Below are positions 1 to 7,798 of a stretch of DNA of 25,593 nt, one piece after another (positions within the stretch are counted from its first letter, which is position 1; each line of letters begins with the position of its first letter). This DNA comes from Bacteroidales bacterium UBA1797 (GTDB lineage: Bacteria; Bacteroidota; Bacteroidia; Bacteroidales; VadinHA17), in the NCBI GenBank assembly GCA_002319885.1, contig DCFT01000138.1, positions 1 to 25,593 of the forward strand, given 5' to 3'. Below the pieces are notes generated by a model. That model searched no databases, was not told where the DNA came from, and saw nothing but the letters and a program-made list of their open reading frames with translations. Both the position numbers and the translations under genes were made by a program.

Positions 1-42
1 CGATTATGGATTGGGTAATTTCATCTTATGCAGCTCCCAGTT

Positions 43-1077
43 TTAAGGAACAAGTATAACCTTATTAAGGCTATTATCGTCTCTTTTATAAAGTTTGTCA
101 AACCATACGGCACCTTCTGAAAGCGGAACAACGGCTGAGATCATATCATCAACACAAATCCTGCCTTTAGCCATCAGATTCAGTACGTTTTCATACTCGC
201 CTCTGATTGCGCAACTTCCCAGAATCTTTAATTCGCGCGTAACAACTTTTTGAAGAGGGAAATCAACAGAGGACGATATATTCCCGACCAGAATTGCTTT
301 GCCGCCTTTCCTTAAAAGATCAATAGCAATATTTACAGATTCACTTTTCCCGACTGCTTCAAAAGAGATATCAGCTCCTCTGTTATTAGTCAGGGCAATT
401 ATTTCCCCCCCGAGATTTTCCTCTGTTGATATAAATGTATGATCTGCCCCTGCTTTCAGAGCTTTTTCAGTCCGTCCTGAATTAATATCTACAGCTATTA
501 TTGTTGAAGCGCCAGATATTTTCAAAAGTTTTAAGATAAAGATCCCTATCATTCCTGCACCTACAACCACACATTTGTCTCCGGTTCTGATTCCTGCAAT
601 ATTTAATGAATGATTTGCCACTGCAACAGCCTCAACCATCGCAGCCTGTTCAAAAGTGACATTATCAGGAATCTTATAAAGGATGTGCTGAGGAATTGAA
701 ATAAATTCGGCGAATGCTCCATCTCTTTTATAGCTCCCCGGTGATACTCCCAGGACTTCCCGGTTGTCACTCAGATTATAGAATCCTTCAAGAGTGAACC
801 AGTCGTCGAGCGGATAAACTGTTGAATCGAAAGTGACCCTGTCTCCTGTTTTCCATCCGTTTACACCGGCACCGGTTTCAATAATTATCCCTGAAGCTTC
901 ATGTCCCATGATCATTGGTGGAATCCTTCTTCCGGTACTGCCATCCATACCATGTACATCAGAACCGCAGATTCCACACGCCATTACTCTGACCAGTACC
1001 TCATTACTTTTGATAACAGGATCAGGAACATCCTTATATTTCAGTATATTATATTTTTCAAGAACGAGGGCCTTCAT
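43..1077 (-). CDS. Zinc-type alcohol/polyol dehydrogenase (MDR family) lacking the structural-zinc cysteines
   Basis: A 344-residue medium-chain dehydrogenase, probably cytoplasmic, oxidising an alcohol or polyol with NAD(P). The N-terminal GroES-like domain carries the catalytic zinc ligands Cys37 (GICGSD) and His59-Glu60 (GHE). The Rossmann fold has GAGMIG near residue 173 and an Asp after the second strand, which favours NAD. In relatives a lobe at about residues 89-103 holds four cysteines for structural zinc. Here the same positions are Pro89, Asp92, Thr95 and Ser103, while the flanking DST and DNR..LG residues remain, so the lobe is present without its metal site. The gene is last in a minus-strand run, 3 bp after the ABM-domain gene. 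Substrate is unknown; the neighbouring aldolase and glycerate kinase suggest a sugar acid, polyol or glyceraldehyde-level alcohol. Confidence 0.88.
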   Translation of the reverse strand: MKALVLEKYNILKYKDVPDPVIKSNEVLVRVMACGICGSDVHGMDGSTGRRIPPMIMGHEASGIIIETGAGVNGWKTGDRVTFDSTVYPLDDWFTLEGFYNLSDNREVLGVSPGSYKRDGAFAEFISIPQHILYKIPDNVTFEQAAMVEAVAVANHSLNIAGIRTGDKCVVVGAGMIGIFILKLLKISGASTIIAVDINSGRTEKALKAGADHTFISTEENLGGEIIALTNNRGADISFEAVGKSESVNIAIDLLRKGGKAILVGNISSSVDFPLQKVVTRELKILGSCAIRGEYENVLNLMAKGRICVDDMISAVVPLSEGAVWFDKLYKRDDNSLNKVILVP

Positions 1078-1080
1078 ATT

Positions 1081-1506
1081 TTATTTAATTGTCTCCTTAG
1101 CCACACTTATAATTTTAATCCTGGCCTGCTCCGCAATCATATCGCTGATTCTGGGACCAAAAGCCTTAAAATAATCGCTGGCAAAATGGGCATCAATAGC
1201 AGCCTGGTTTTTATATTCCTCGACGAAAACAAACATGGCATTATTATACGGGTCCTGGTATAGCTGATATGATTTGCATCCAGGCTCTTTATTCGACTTT
1301 TCAATCATCTCCTTTGCAGCTTCAATGAAGTCTTTAACCTTATCTGGTTTCACTTGCATCTTTGCTACTATCATCATACCATAATCCGTAGCTGGCACCT
1401 GATTGAGATTAACAACACTTTTACCATTTTCTGCTGTTTTTTTACTTCCATAGCTAGTAGAAACAACAGCTAAAGTGAACAAAAGAACTAATAGTTTTGC
1501 TTTCAT
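1081..1506 (-). CDS. Secreted antibiotic biosynthesis monooxygenase (ABM) domain protein
   Basis: A 141-residue protein with an N-terminal signal peptide (Lys-rich start, hydrophobic residues 5-18, likely cleavage around residue 20) and one dimeric alpha/beta-barrel ABM domain at about residues 40-135. The ABM pattern is visible in a first strand with MMIVAKMQVKP, the EPGC turn, the FVFVEEY strand, and DAHFASDYF near the end. Cytoplasmic relatives include YgiN-like quinol monooxygenases, but many family members have no known activity. Export to the periplasm is unusual for the fold. It lies 11 bp after the upstream lipoprotein gene and 3 bp before the dehydrogenase, so the three are probably co-transcribed. 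Function is not assigned. Confidence 0.8.
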   Translation of the reverse strand: MKAKLLVLLFTLAVVSTSYGSKKTAENGKSVVNLNQVPATDYGMMIVAKMQVKPDKVKDFIEAAKEMIEKSNKEPGCKSYQLYQDPYNNAMFVFVEEYKNQAAIDAHFASDYFKAFGPRISDMIAEQARIKIISVAKETIK

Positions 1507-1517
1507 GATCTTACTTT

Positions 1518-2591
1518 TTATTTAATAACATTGAAATGTATTTCACTGACTGATTTGATTGCCCTGTCGGAGAAAAAATCCGAAGCGGCGAAAATTCTGA
1601 AGAGTCCTCCTTCTTCTTCTTTTGCCGTTTTTATTAACATAAATTCCTGCTGGTCATTACGGTTGAAAAGCTCAGAGTAAGACACAGCGCTCCTGTAACC
1701 ATCTTTCCCGGCAATGCAGATAATGCCCGACCTCAGGTTTTCTTTGATTACCGGATAATATTTCAGAAGGAGATCTTTAAGTAAAACCCCGTTAAATGGT
1801 GTAGTACTGTGGATACCTTTCCCTCTCCCATAAAATATTGTATTAAAAGTTGTACTTACGAGGTTCTCCGGAAGTGTTTCAATCTGTCCGACCTTTTTTG
1901 AAGAACTAAAAATATTTATCGCAGGAGAATACATAGGCGACATCCCTTGTTTTACAGTAAAAGAATGTGGATATGATTTAACGGTTATTCTTACAGGTGA
2001 TGAGATATTTCTTTCTGTAACAAGATCACCCGATGCCACAATTTTGCTTTCAACAGGAAGCGGCCACAGCTCCTTTGTTTTTGAAGGTATTATCCTCGAC
2101 ACTCCATTTGCAATCAAAATCTTATGCAAATTATTCGGATAATATATTTCACCCCAGCTGAATACAACCTTATCTCCTTTATCATTCTCAATCTCCACAT
2201 AAAGATCGATAATTGGTTTAAACTCATTTATGTTTGCCTTTTTTAAAATCCGTTTGTCAAGAATATCAAAGAGTGAATAACCATCATAGCGGTAAGCTCC
2301 AACAAATCTGTCTCCGCCCGTACTGTCGAGCAATGTCTCTTTAACAATAACCGAATGTACAGGCAGACCATTAAAATCCACCTTGCCGGGGTTGGCAACT
2401 TCTCCATCAATAAACAAATCGTTTACTGGAAGCGGATGTGTTTCAACATTATCATAAAAATTATTGGTCATGTCCGAGGTATCTATATATTGTGTAACAG
2501 GATTTTTTCCGGATCCGGCAATATTCTTTGACGGCTGATTACACGAAACCAAACTTAAGAAAATAAAGAAGAAGAGGTACACTTTTTTCAT
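1518..2591 (-). CDS. Lipoprotein with molybdopterin-oxidoreductase-like domain(s), probably without cofactor
   Basis: A 357-residue predicted lipoprotein: the hydrophobic leader ends in lipobox LVSC with Cys17 as lipid anchor. Residues of about 60-205 resemble the sulfite-oxidase/molybdopterin-binding fold (LFIDGEVANPGKVDF..LP opening, then a YDGYSLFDIL segment, and WGEIYYPNNL). A second, weaker copy of the same layout is seen at about 260-350 (FNGVLLKDLLLKYY, then GKDGYRSAVSYSELF). The cysteine that binds Mo in true sulfite oxidases is not evident in either half, so a binding or structural role is more likely than redox catalysis. This assignment rests on strand and turn pattern, not on a database match. 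Its promoter region is occupied by the heptamer tandem array at 2619-2772. Confidence 0.6.
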   Translation of the reverse strand: MKKVYLFFFIFLSLVSCNQPSKNIAGSGKNPVTQYIDTSDMTNNFYDNVETHPLPVNDLFIDGEVANPGKVDFNGLPVHSVIVKETLLDSTGGDRFVGAYRYDGYSLFDILDKRILKKANINEFKPIIDLYVEIENDKGDKVVFSWGEIYYPNNLHKILIANGVSRIIPSKTKELWPLPVESKIVASGDLVTERNISSPVRITVKSYPHSFTVKQGMSPMYSPAINIFSSSKKVGQIETLPENLVSTTFNTIFYGRGKGIHSTTPFNGVLLKDLLLKYYPVIKENLRSGIICIAGKDGYRSAVSYSELFNRNDQQEFMLIKTAKEEEGGLFRIFAASDFFSDRAIKSVSEIHFNVIK

Positions 2592-2618
2592 AGTTATAAT
2601 TATTAGTTCATTATTGCT

Positions 2619-2772
2619 GATTAGTGGTTACTGATTACTGATCACTGTTTACTGTTTACTTTTTACTGATTGATGATTACTGATTACTGATTACTGATTA
2701 CTGATTACTGATTACTGATTACTGATTACTGATTACTGATTACTGATCACTGATCACTGTTTACTGTTTACT
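2619..2772. repeat. Heptanucleotide tandem array, 22 in-register copies (consensus GATTACT)
   Basis: The 154 bp divide exactly into 22 seven-base units with no slippage. The core 2675-2744 is ten identical GATTACT copies. The outer units are variants: GATCACT and GTTTACT GTTTACT occur in the same order on both sides of the core. The last unit supplies the stop codon of the upstream glycerate kinase gene (2768-2770). The array fills nearly all of the gap between that gene and the lipoprotein start at 2591. Confidence 0.95.
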
Positions 2773-4096
2773 TTATAGTTGGTTCCACAATCACTACAAT
2801 TAAATCCATCACATTAGTCATCGTCGGACCAGTGATAATATGTCCACCGGCTTTTTTAAAAAAATGATAGGAATTGAATTCTGCAATATGTTTATCCGGA
2901 TCAATATTTTTTGAAAGAGCTTCAGATATAGTCCCTGAATCCACAACAGCTCCGGCGGCATCAGTTGGTCCGTCATTACCATCTGTCCCGGCTGCAAGTA
3001 TTGTTATACCTGGTTTATGCTGAAGCAATTGAGCCGTTATTAGGGCCAGATGCTGGTTTCTTCCACCCGATCCTTTTCCGGTCATTTTAACTGTTGTTTC
3101 ACCACCAAATAAAAGACATACGGGTTTTATCTCATCTTCATCGCTTTTAAATTTTAATGCGATATTAACAATATATTCTGCTACAGAAGATGTATCGCCC
3201 TGCAATTTATCGTCAATAATAACAGCATTTATATTAAATTCCAATGCTTTGCATCGGGCTGCTTCAAGTGCATTTGTGTTGGAACCCAATAGAATATTGA
3301 ACGTTTTATCAAAGATACGATCCCCTGGTTTTGGTGTTTCGTTTCTTTTCCCATCGGCACCCTCTTTCAGATATTTAAGTATTCCGCCAGGAACTTTTTC
3401 GGTCAATCCGGATGAAGAAAAAACCGTCAGTGCCTGCTTAAATGTTGTCGGATCGGGTACTGTTGGTCCTGAAGCTATCACATCCAGCGGGTCACCCGGA
3501 ACGTCGGACAGGATAAGGTTCACAAGAGTAGCCGGATAAAAGGCTCTTGTAAGCTGACCACCCTTAACAACTGACAAATGTTTACGTACTGCATTTATCT
3601 CGCTTATAGATGCTCCGCTGTTAATCAGAAGGTCATTAAGTTTAATCATATCCTCGAGAGAACAACCTTCGGCGATATCGGATAGTAATGCAGAACCTCC
3701 TCCTGATAACAAGCATATCACAAGATCGTTATGACTTGCTATCTCTGCAATTTTCAAAATTTCTTCCGTAGCGATTAATCCATTTTCATCGGGAACCGGA
3801 TGACCGGCTTCCATAACTCTAATATATTTCAATCTGCGCAAATAACCATATTTTACAACAATGAACCCTTTGGTGATCCTACCGGTAAGTATCTTTTCCA
3901 CCGCTTCACCCATCATAGCACTTGCTTTTCCGGCTCCAATAACATAAATGTTCTCTATCGCATCCAGTGGAAAGCTCAACTGGTCAATTTTCAGGCAATT
4001 GTCGTCTGAACATATCTTCGTGGATATCAGTTTATCAGGAAGCACACTTTCAACTCCTGCAAGAAAGATCTGCTCAGCTATTGATCTTATATTCAT
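2768..4096 (-). CDS. gckA: Glycerate 2-kinase, class II (MOFRL/DUF4147 family)
   Basis: Transfers phosphate from ATP to D-glycerate, in this family normally giving 2-phosphoglycerate that enters lower glycolysis; cytoplasmic. Visible features are the N-terminal DUF4147 domain (VIGAGKASAMMGEA, then EAGHPVPDENG, LLSGGGSALL, RKHLSVVKGGQL, LILSDVPGDPLDVIASGPT) and the C-terminal MOFRL domain (LFGGETTV..GKGSGGRNQ, then AAGTDGNDGPTDAAG). An upstream in-frame ATG at 4171 would overlap the permease gene by 28 bp, but the codons between align to nothing in the family. The ATG at 4096 has GGAGA eight bases before it and begins with the family-like MNIRSIAEQIF, so I chose that start (442 residues). It follows the GntP permease by 47 bp, presumably as one operon. 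The stop codon lies in the first unit of the heptamer array. Confidence 0.92.
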   Translation of the reverse strand: MNIRSIAEQIFLAGVESVLPDKLISTKICSDDNCLKIDQLSFPLDAIENIYVIGAGKASAMMGEAVEKILTGRITKGFIVVKYGYLRRLKYIRVMEAGHPVPDENGLIATEEILKIAEIASHNDLVICLLSGGGSALLSDIAEGCSLEDMIKLNDLLINSGASISEINAVRKHLSVVKGGQLTRAFYPATLVNLILSDVPGDPLDVIASGPTVPDPTTFKQALTVFSSSGLTEKVPGGILKYLKEGADGKRNETPKPGDRIFDKTFNILLGSNTNALEAARCKALEFNINAVIIDDKLQGDTSSVAEYIVNIALKFKSDEDEIKPVCLLFGGETTVKMTGKGSGGRNQHLALITAQLLQHKPGITILAAGTDGNDGPTDAAGAVVDSGTISEALSKNIDPDKHIAEFNSYHFFKKAGGHIITGPTMTNVMDLIVVIVEPTIK

Positions 4097-4143
4097 TTTA
4101 TTATTCTCCATTAGTTTTTCAAGCTCACAGAATCCATGGCCTT

Positions 4144-5475
4144 TTACAAAATTATTAAGGATGTTATCCACACACAGGCAAAAACCACTAATCCCATTAC
4201 AATAGTAGAGGATGAATAGACTTTTAATGTTGTTGCAGGGTCAACATCAGAAAAATTAGAGATCACCCAGAAGTAAGAATCATTGGCATGAGATACCATC
4301 ATTGATCCTGCACCCATCGACATCATAGTAAGTAATCTGCCCCATTCCGAATCGAGTCCAAGTAGTGATAGCATCGGAGCCACAAATGAAGCAGTTGTAA
4401 TAATTGCCACGGTCGAAGATCCCTGTGCAGTTTTCATAACTACTGCAATAAGAAACGGAACCACTATTCCAATATTTGTTCCTGCAAGCAGCTTACCTAT
4501 AGCTTCACCTGTGCCTGTTGCTTTAATTACCATTCCAAACATTCCTCCTGCAGCAGTGACAATAAGGATTGGCCCCGCTTTTTCAATGGCTTCCCCAAAA
4601 ACCGAATTCATCGATTCTATAGTTTTTTCTTTAATCAGGAACATTGCAAGAAATGCACCAATAGCCAACGCAAATATAGGTTCCCCAATGAAAAAGAATA
4701 TTTTTGAAACCAGGGTCTGCCCTCCTTTGTCAAAAAGGCTAAGAAGAGATCTTATTGTTATCAGCACCAGAGGAACTACAATTGGTAAGAATGAGAGTAA
4801 GGTTGAGGGCAGACCCTCCTGATTTATCTTTGTTTCATTTCCGACATTTTTTGCAGGTGAATAGCCTTTACCTTTTGACAACCATTGTGACCAGAAAAAA
4901 GCAGCTATAGCACCCGGAATAGCGAAGAGTATTCCAATTATAACCAGGTATCCTAAATTCACATTTATCAAACCTGCTGCAGCCAACGCCCCGGGATGTG
5001 GAGGGATGAGACAATGGACCGAATAAAGTGAAGTAGCCAATACTGTTGCCATAAAAGGCATTAAAGTTTTAGATCTTGAGCTTAAGGATTTTGCCAGACC
5101 ACTTAAGATAATGAAACCTGAATCACAAAAAATTGGCAACCCTGTTATAAAACCTGTAATAGCTAAAGCGGAAGCACTTCTGTGTTCACCCGTTTTTGAA
5201 AGGATATATCTGGCGATGCTGATTGTGCCTCCGGTTCTGTCGAGAGTGATGCCTATTATTGCCCCGAGGATAATAAGGAATCCGATGGAAGCCATTGTAT
5301 TACCGAATCCTTCCTTTATTGTACTTACAATTGTATTTGCAGGCAGAGTGGTAAAGGCAAGAAAGAGGGAAACAAGGAACAGTGCAATGAACGCTTTAAT
5401 TTTCAGCTTTGATGTAAGAAATATAATTGCAATAATACTTACTCCTACATACACCGATTTCACCAGAATGCTCAT
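4144..5475 (-). CDS. GntP-family permease (gluconate/glycerate-type H+ symporter)
   Basis: A 443-residue inner-membrane transporter with about 12-14 hydrophobic segments. GntP-family marks are GFGNTMASIGFLIILGAIIG near residue 56, GLPIFCDSGFIIL near 112, the LIPPHPGALAAAG loop near 160, and AQGSSTVAI and SHANDSYFW in the C-terminal half. Family members import gluconate, idonate, D-serine or related small hydroxy acids with protons. Being directly upstream of a glycerate 2-kinase and 9 bp downstream of the SpmAB-like gene, D-glycerate or a sugar acid yielding glycerate is the most likely substrate; that is inference from context. Confidence 0.9.
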   Translation of the reverse strand: MSILVKSVYVGVSIIAIIFLTSKLKIKAFIALFLVSLFLAFTTLPANTIVSTIKEGFGNTMASIGFLIILGAIIGITLDRTGGTISIARYILSKTGEHRSASALAITGFITGLPIFCDSGFIILSGLAKSLSSRSKTLMPFMATVLATSLYSVHCLIPPHPGALAAAGLINVNLGYLVIIGILFAIPGAIAAFFWSQWLSKGKGYSPAKNVGNETKINQEGLPSTLLSFLPIVVPLVLITIRSLLSLFDKGGQTLVSKIFFFIGEPIFALAIGAFLAMFLIKEKTIESMNSVFGEAIEKAGPILIVTAAGGMFGMVIKATGTGEAIGKLLAGTNIGIVVPFLIAVVMKTAQGSSTVAIITTASFVAPMLSLLGLDSEWGRLLTMMSMGAGSMMVSHANDSYFWVISNFSDVDPATTLKVYSSSTIVMGLVVFACVWITSLIIL

Positions 5476-5484
5476 TGATAAAAC

Positions 5485-6717
5485 TTATTTAAAGAAGAGA
5501 TATGCCACAAATATCGCCGTTACAAAACCAGCAAGATCCGCAAGTAAGCCGCAGCCTATTGAATATCTTGTGTTTTTTATCCCTACAGCACCGAAATAGA
5601 CGGCAACAATATAAAATGTTGTATCGGTAGTTCCCTGCATTGTGCAAGACAATCTTCCAATGAAAGAATCAGGTCCATAGGTTTTCATGGCATCAATCAT
5701 CAGTCCCCGGGCACCGGTTCCTGAAAGTGGTTTCATAAAGGCTACCGGCAAAGCACTTGTGAACGAGGTATCAATACCCATCCATGCAAAAAACTTTGAT
5801 ATTCCTGCTATAATGAAATCGAGTGCCCCGGAAGCTCTGAATATACCGATAGCAACCAGAATTGCGACAAGAAACGGAATAATCCTGATTGAAGTACTGA
5901 AGCCCTCCTTGGCTCCTTCGATGAAGGCATCATAAACATTGACCTTTTTTATAAATGCCAGAACAATAAAAAGTACAATTATCGACATTAGTATAAAATT
6001 GGCCATGAATGTTGAAATGGTTGATATCTGTTCCTTTGGAAGCCGGCCGAAATAGAATATAATACCAATGATAATTGCTGTAAGTCCCCCAAGATATGAG
6101 AGTATAACTCTATCAAAAAGATTGATTTTTTGAATTATGGCTACACTTACCATCCCCGTAAGTGAGGCGGCAAAAGTTGAGATAAGAATCGGAATAAAAA
6201 TATCGGCCGGATTAACAGCTCCGAGCTGAGTTCTGTAAACGATAATGCTTACTGGGATAATTGTAAGACCTGCTGCGTTAAGAACGAGAAACATAATCTG
6301 GGCATTGGAAGCAGTTTCCTTATCAGGATTAACTTCCTGCATCTCCTCCATTGCCTTAAGTCCGATTGGTGTGGCTGCATTATCAAGACCAAGCATATTG
6401 GCCGAAATATTAAGCATTATCGATCCGTAAGCAGGATGACCTTTTGGTAATCCGGGAAAAAGTTTTTCAAATAGAGGACCGATAAGTTTACCCAGAAGAG
6501 AAACAACTCCTCCCTTCTCACCCACTTTCAGCAAACCCATCCACAATGTAAGTGCTCCTGTTAATCCTAAGGAAATTTCGAAACCCGTCTTTGCATTTGA
6601 AAAAACAGAATTTATAAGGTCGTTGAATATTTGAGTATTACCTGCAAATATCAGTTGACCAAGTGCCACAATAAAACCTATAATAAAAAAAGCTATCCAG
6701 ATATAATTTAAGGCCAT
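5485..6717 (-). CDS. SpmA/SpmB-like nucleoside-recognition (Gate) domain membrane protein, fused form
   Basis: A 410-residue multi-pass membrane protein fusing two Gate domains that are separate proteins (SpmA, SpmB) in Bacillus. The SpmA half contains GLDNAATPIGLKAMEEMQ at about residues 111-128. The SpmB half contains SGTGARGLMIDAMKTYGPDS and TMQGTTDTTFYIVAVYFG at about 330-375. Fused versions occur in non-sporulating Bacteroidota, so a sporulation role is not implied; transport of a small solute is plausible but unproven. It is the first gene of the minus-strand operon with the GntP permease and glycerate kinase, which may point to a shared substrate or to membrane coupling. Confidence 0.85.
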   Translation of the reverse strand: MALNYIWIAFFIIGFIVALGQLIFAGNTQIFNDLINSVFSNAKTGFEISLGLTGALTLWMGLLKVGEKGGVVSLLGKLIGPLFEKLFPGLPKGHPAYGSIMLNISANMLGLDNAATPIGLKAMEEMQEVNPDKETASNAQIMFLVLNAAGLTIIPVSIIVYRTQLGAVNPADIFIPILISTFAASLTGMVSVAIIQKINLFDRVILSYLGGLTAIIIGIIFYFGRLPKEQISTISTFMANFILMSIIVLFIVLAFIKKVNVYDAFIEGAKEGFSTSIRIIPFLVAILVAIGIFRASGALDFIIAGISKFFAWMGIDTSFTSALPVAFMKPLSGTGARGLMIDAMKTYGPDSFIGRLSCTMQGTTDTTFYIVAVYFGAVGIKNTRYSIGCGLLADLAGFVTAIFVAYLFFK

Positions 6718-6798
6718 TTTGAAATAATGAGATGCTAAGATAATTATTATGGGCTATAAAAGGCAAAAGTCGAAAGACAAATACAATGGAAGAACTTT

Positions 6799-6815
6799 CA
6801 CAGAGTTGCACAGAG
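6799..6815. repeat. Solitary pair of CACAGAG heptamers
   Basis: CACAGAG occurs at 6799-6805 and again at 6809-6815, ten bases apart, in the gap between divergent genes. The motif and spacing match one arm of the larger palindrome at 7666-7741. The rest of the 6718-6979 gap shows no gene; it holds the aldolase promoter. Confidence 0.5.
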
Positions 6816-6931
6816 AATATTTCAAAAGACCGGCCTGCTGCAAGGTGATAGGAGTAAATGGAAATGCGAAAGTAAAAAGACGAAAGAAATAAGTTAATAC
6901 GGACCTGACTGACTTTATAGACTTTACAGGC

Positions 6932-6962
6932 TTTGCATTTGATCCTAATTTACTTATTTTTG
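6932..6962 (+). promoter_or_regulatory. Bacteroidota-type promoter of the aldolase gene
   Basis: TTTG at 6932-6935, a spacer of exactly 19 bp, then TATTTTTG at 6955-6962 reproduce the Bacteroidota consensus (TTTG at -33, TAnnTTTG at -7). Transcription would begin a few bases downstream, giving a short leader before the ATG at 6980. Confidence 0.6.
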
Positions 6963-6979
6963 TATAAAAGAATTATGCT

Positions 6980-7654
6980 ATGGCACGATTTACCAGAATA
7001 GACGTCATAATAAAAATGAGGGAAGCAGGTATTGTCCCTATTTTTTATCATAAAGATCCGGGAATATGCAGAAATGTGATCAAAGCCTGCTATGACGGTG
7101 GAATTAAAGTATTTGAATTCACAAACCGTGGTGATTATGCACATGAATTATTCAGTGATCTTAATAAGTGGGCAGAAAAAGAAACTCCCGGATTAGTGAT
7201 GGGTGCCGGATCAATAGTCGATGAAGGAACTACTTCATTATATATTCAGCTTGGTGCAAATTTCATTGTATCTCCAATACTGAATCCTGAAATGGCAAAA
7301 GTCAGCAACCGCAGAAAAATACTCTGGATTCCTGGTTGCGGAACCATTTCAGAAATCAATTATGCAGAAGAACTTGGTGCCGAGATAGTTAAGATATTTC
7401 CCGGCTCTTCAGTAGGTGGACCTGATTTTGTGAGATCAATAAAAGGGCCATGTCCCTGGACGAGCATTATGCCGACGGGTGGAGTGGAACCAACTCTCGA
7501 AAATCTGACGGAATGGTTTAATGCTGGAGTTACATGTGTCGGAATAGGTTCAAATCTGATAACAAAAGAACATATCGTAAAGAAAAACTGGACAGGTATA
7601 ACCAAGAGAGTTACAGCTGCGGTAAAAGTTGCAAGAATGTTTCATGTCGATTAA
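6980..7654 (+). CDS. eda: KDPG/KHG-type aldolase (Eda family)
   Basis: A 224-residue class I aldolase, cytoplasmic, expected to cleave 2-keto-3-deoxy-(6-phospho)gluconate or a related 2-keto acid to pyruvate and an aldehyde. The Schiff-base lysine is Lys138 in EIVKIFPG, the catalytic glutamate is Glu46 in VFEFTNRG, and GAGSI (75-79), PTGGVEP and GIGSNL supply pyruvate and phosphate-site loops. The length is slightly above E. coli Eda. It is a single gene divergent from the SpmAB-GntP-glycerate kinase operon. With a glycerate 2-kinase nearby, activity on unphosphorylated KDG is possible (product glyceraldehyde). The sequence alone does not decide between KDPG and KDG. Confidence 0.88.
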   Translation: MARFTRIDVIIKMREAGIVPIFYHKDPGICRNVIKACYDGGIKVFEFTNRGDYAHELFSDLNKWAEKETPGLVMGAGSIVDEGTTSLYIQLGANFIVSPILNPEMAKVSNRRKILWIPGCGTISEINYAEELGAEIVKIFPGSSVGGPDFVRSIKGPCPWTSIMPTGGVEPTLENLTEWFNAGVTCVGIGSNLITKEHIVKKNWTGITKRVTAAVKVARMFHVD

Positions 7655-7665
7655 TCTCCCTCTTT

Positions 7666-7741
7666 ATCTGTGTCGCTCTATGAAACTCTATAAAACTTAT
7701 TTTTAAGAACTTACACAGAGAAACACAGAGAAGGCACAGAG
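7666..7741. repeat. Imperfect palindrome built of CTCTGTG/CACAGAG heptamers, possible bidirectional terminator
   Basis: Right arm: CACAGAG at 7714-7720, 7724-7730 and 7735-7741. Left arm: degenerate complements CTCTATA (7686), CTCTATG (7676) and ATCTGTG (7666). The two inner pairs share one axis at 7703; the outer pair is shifted by one base. It lies between the convergent aldolase and fucosidase genes, where a hairpin could end both transcripts. The architecture resembles the element at 15317-15415. Confidence 0.6.
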
Positions 7742-7798
7742 AAAAACTGAGAGTAATAATTTCCAACTCTCCATTTCTACATTTCTTCATTTTACATT

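Noticed and set aside
2619..2772. Heptamer array considered as a CRISPR
   Set aside because: Units are directly adjacent with no unique spacers, so it is a simple tandem repeat.
4097..4171. Longer N-terminus for the glycerate kinase from the ATG at 4171
   Set aside because: It overlaps the permease gene, its residues match nothing in the family, and the ATG at 4096 has a well-placed GGAGA.
5111..5599. A 162-codon open frame on the plus strand, antisense to the GntP and SpmAB genes
   Set aside because: Both overlapped genes have clear family motifs on the other strand; the frame is low-complexity Ile/Pro/Ala and has no recognisable domain.
5485..6717. Sporulation role for the SpmA/SpmB-like protein
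   Set aside because: No other sporulation genes are present and fused homologues are found in non-sporulating Bacteroidota.
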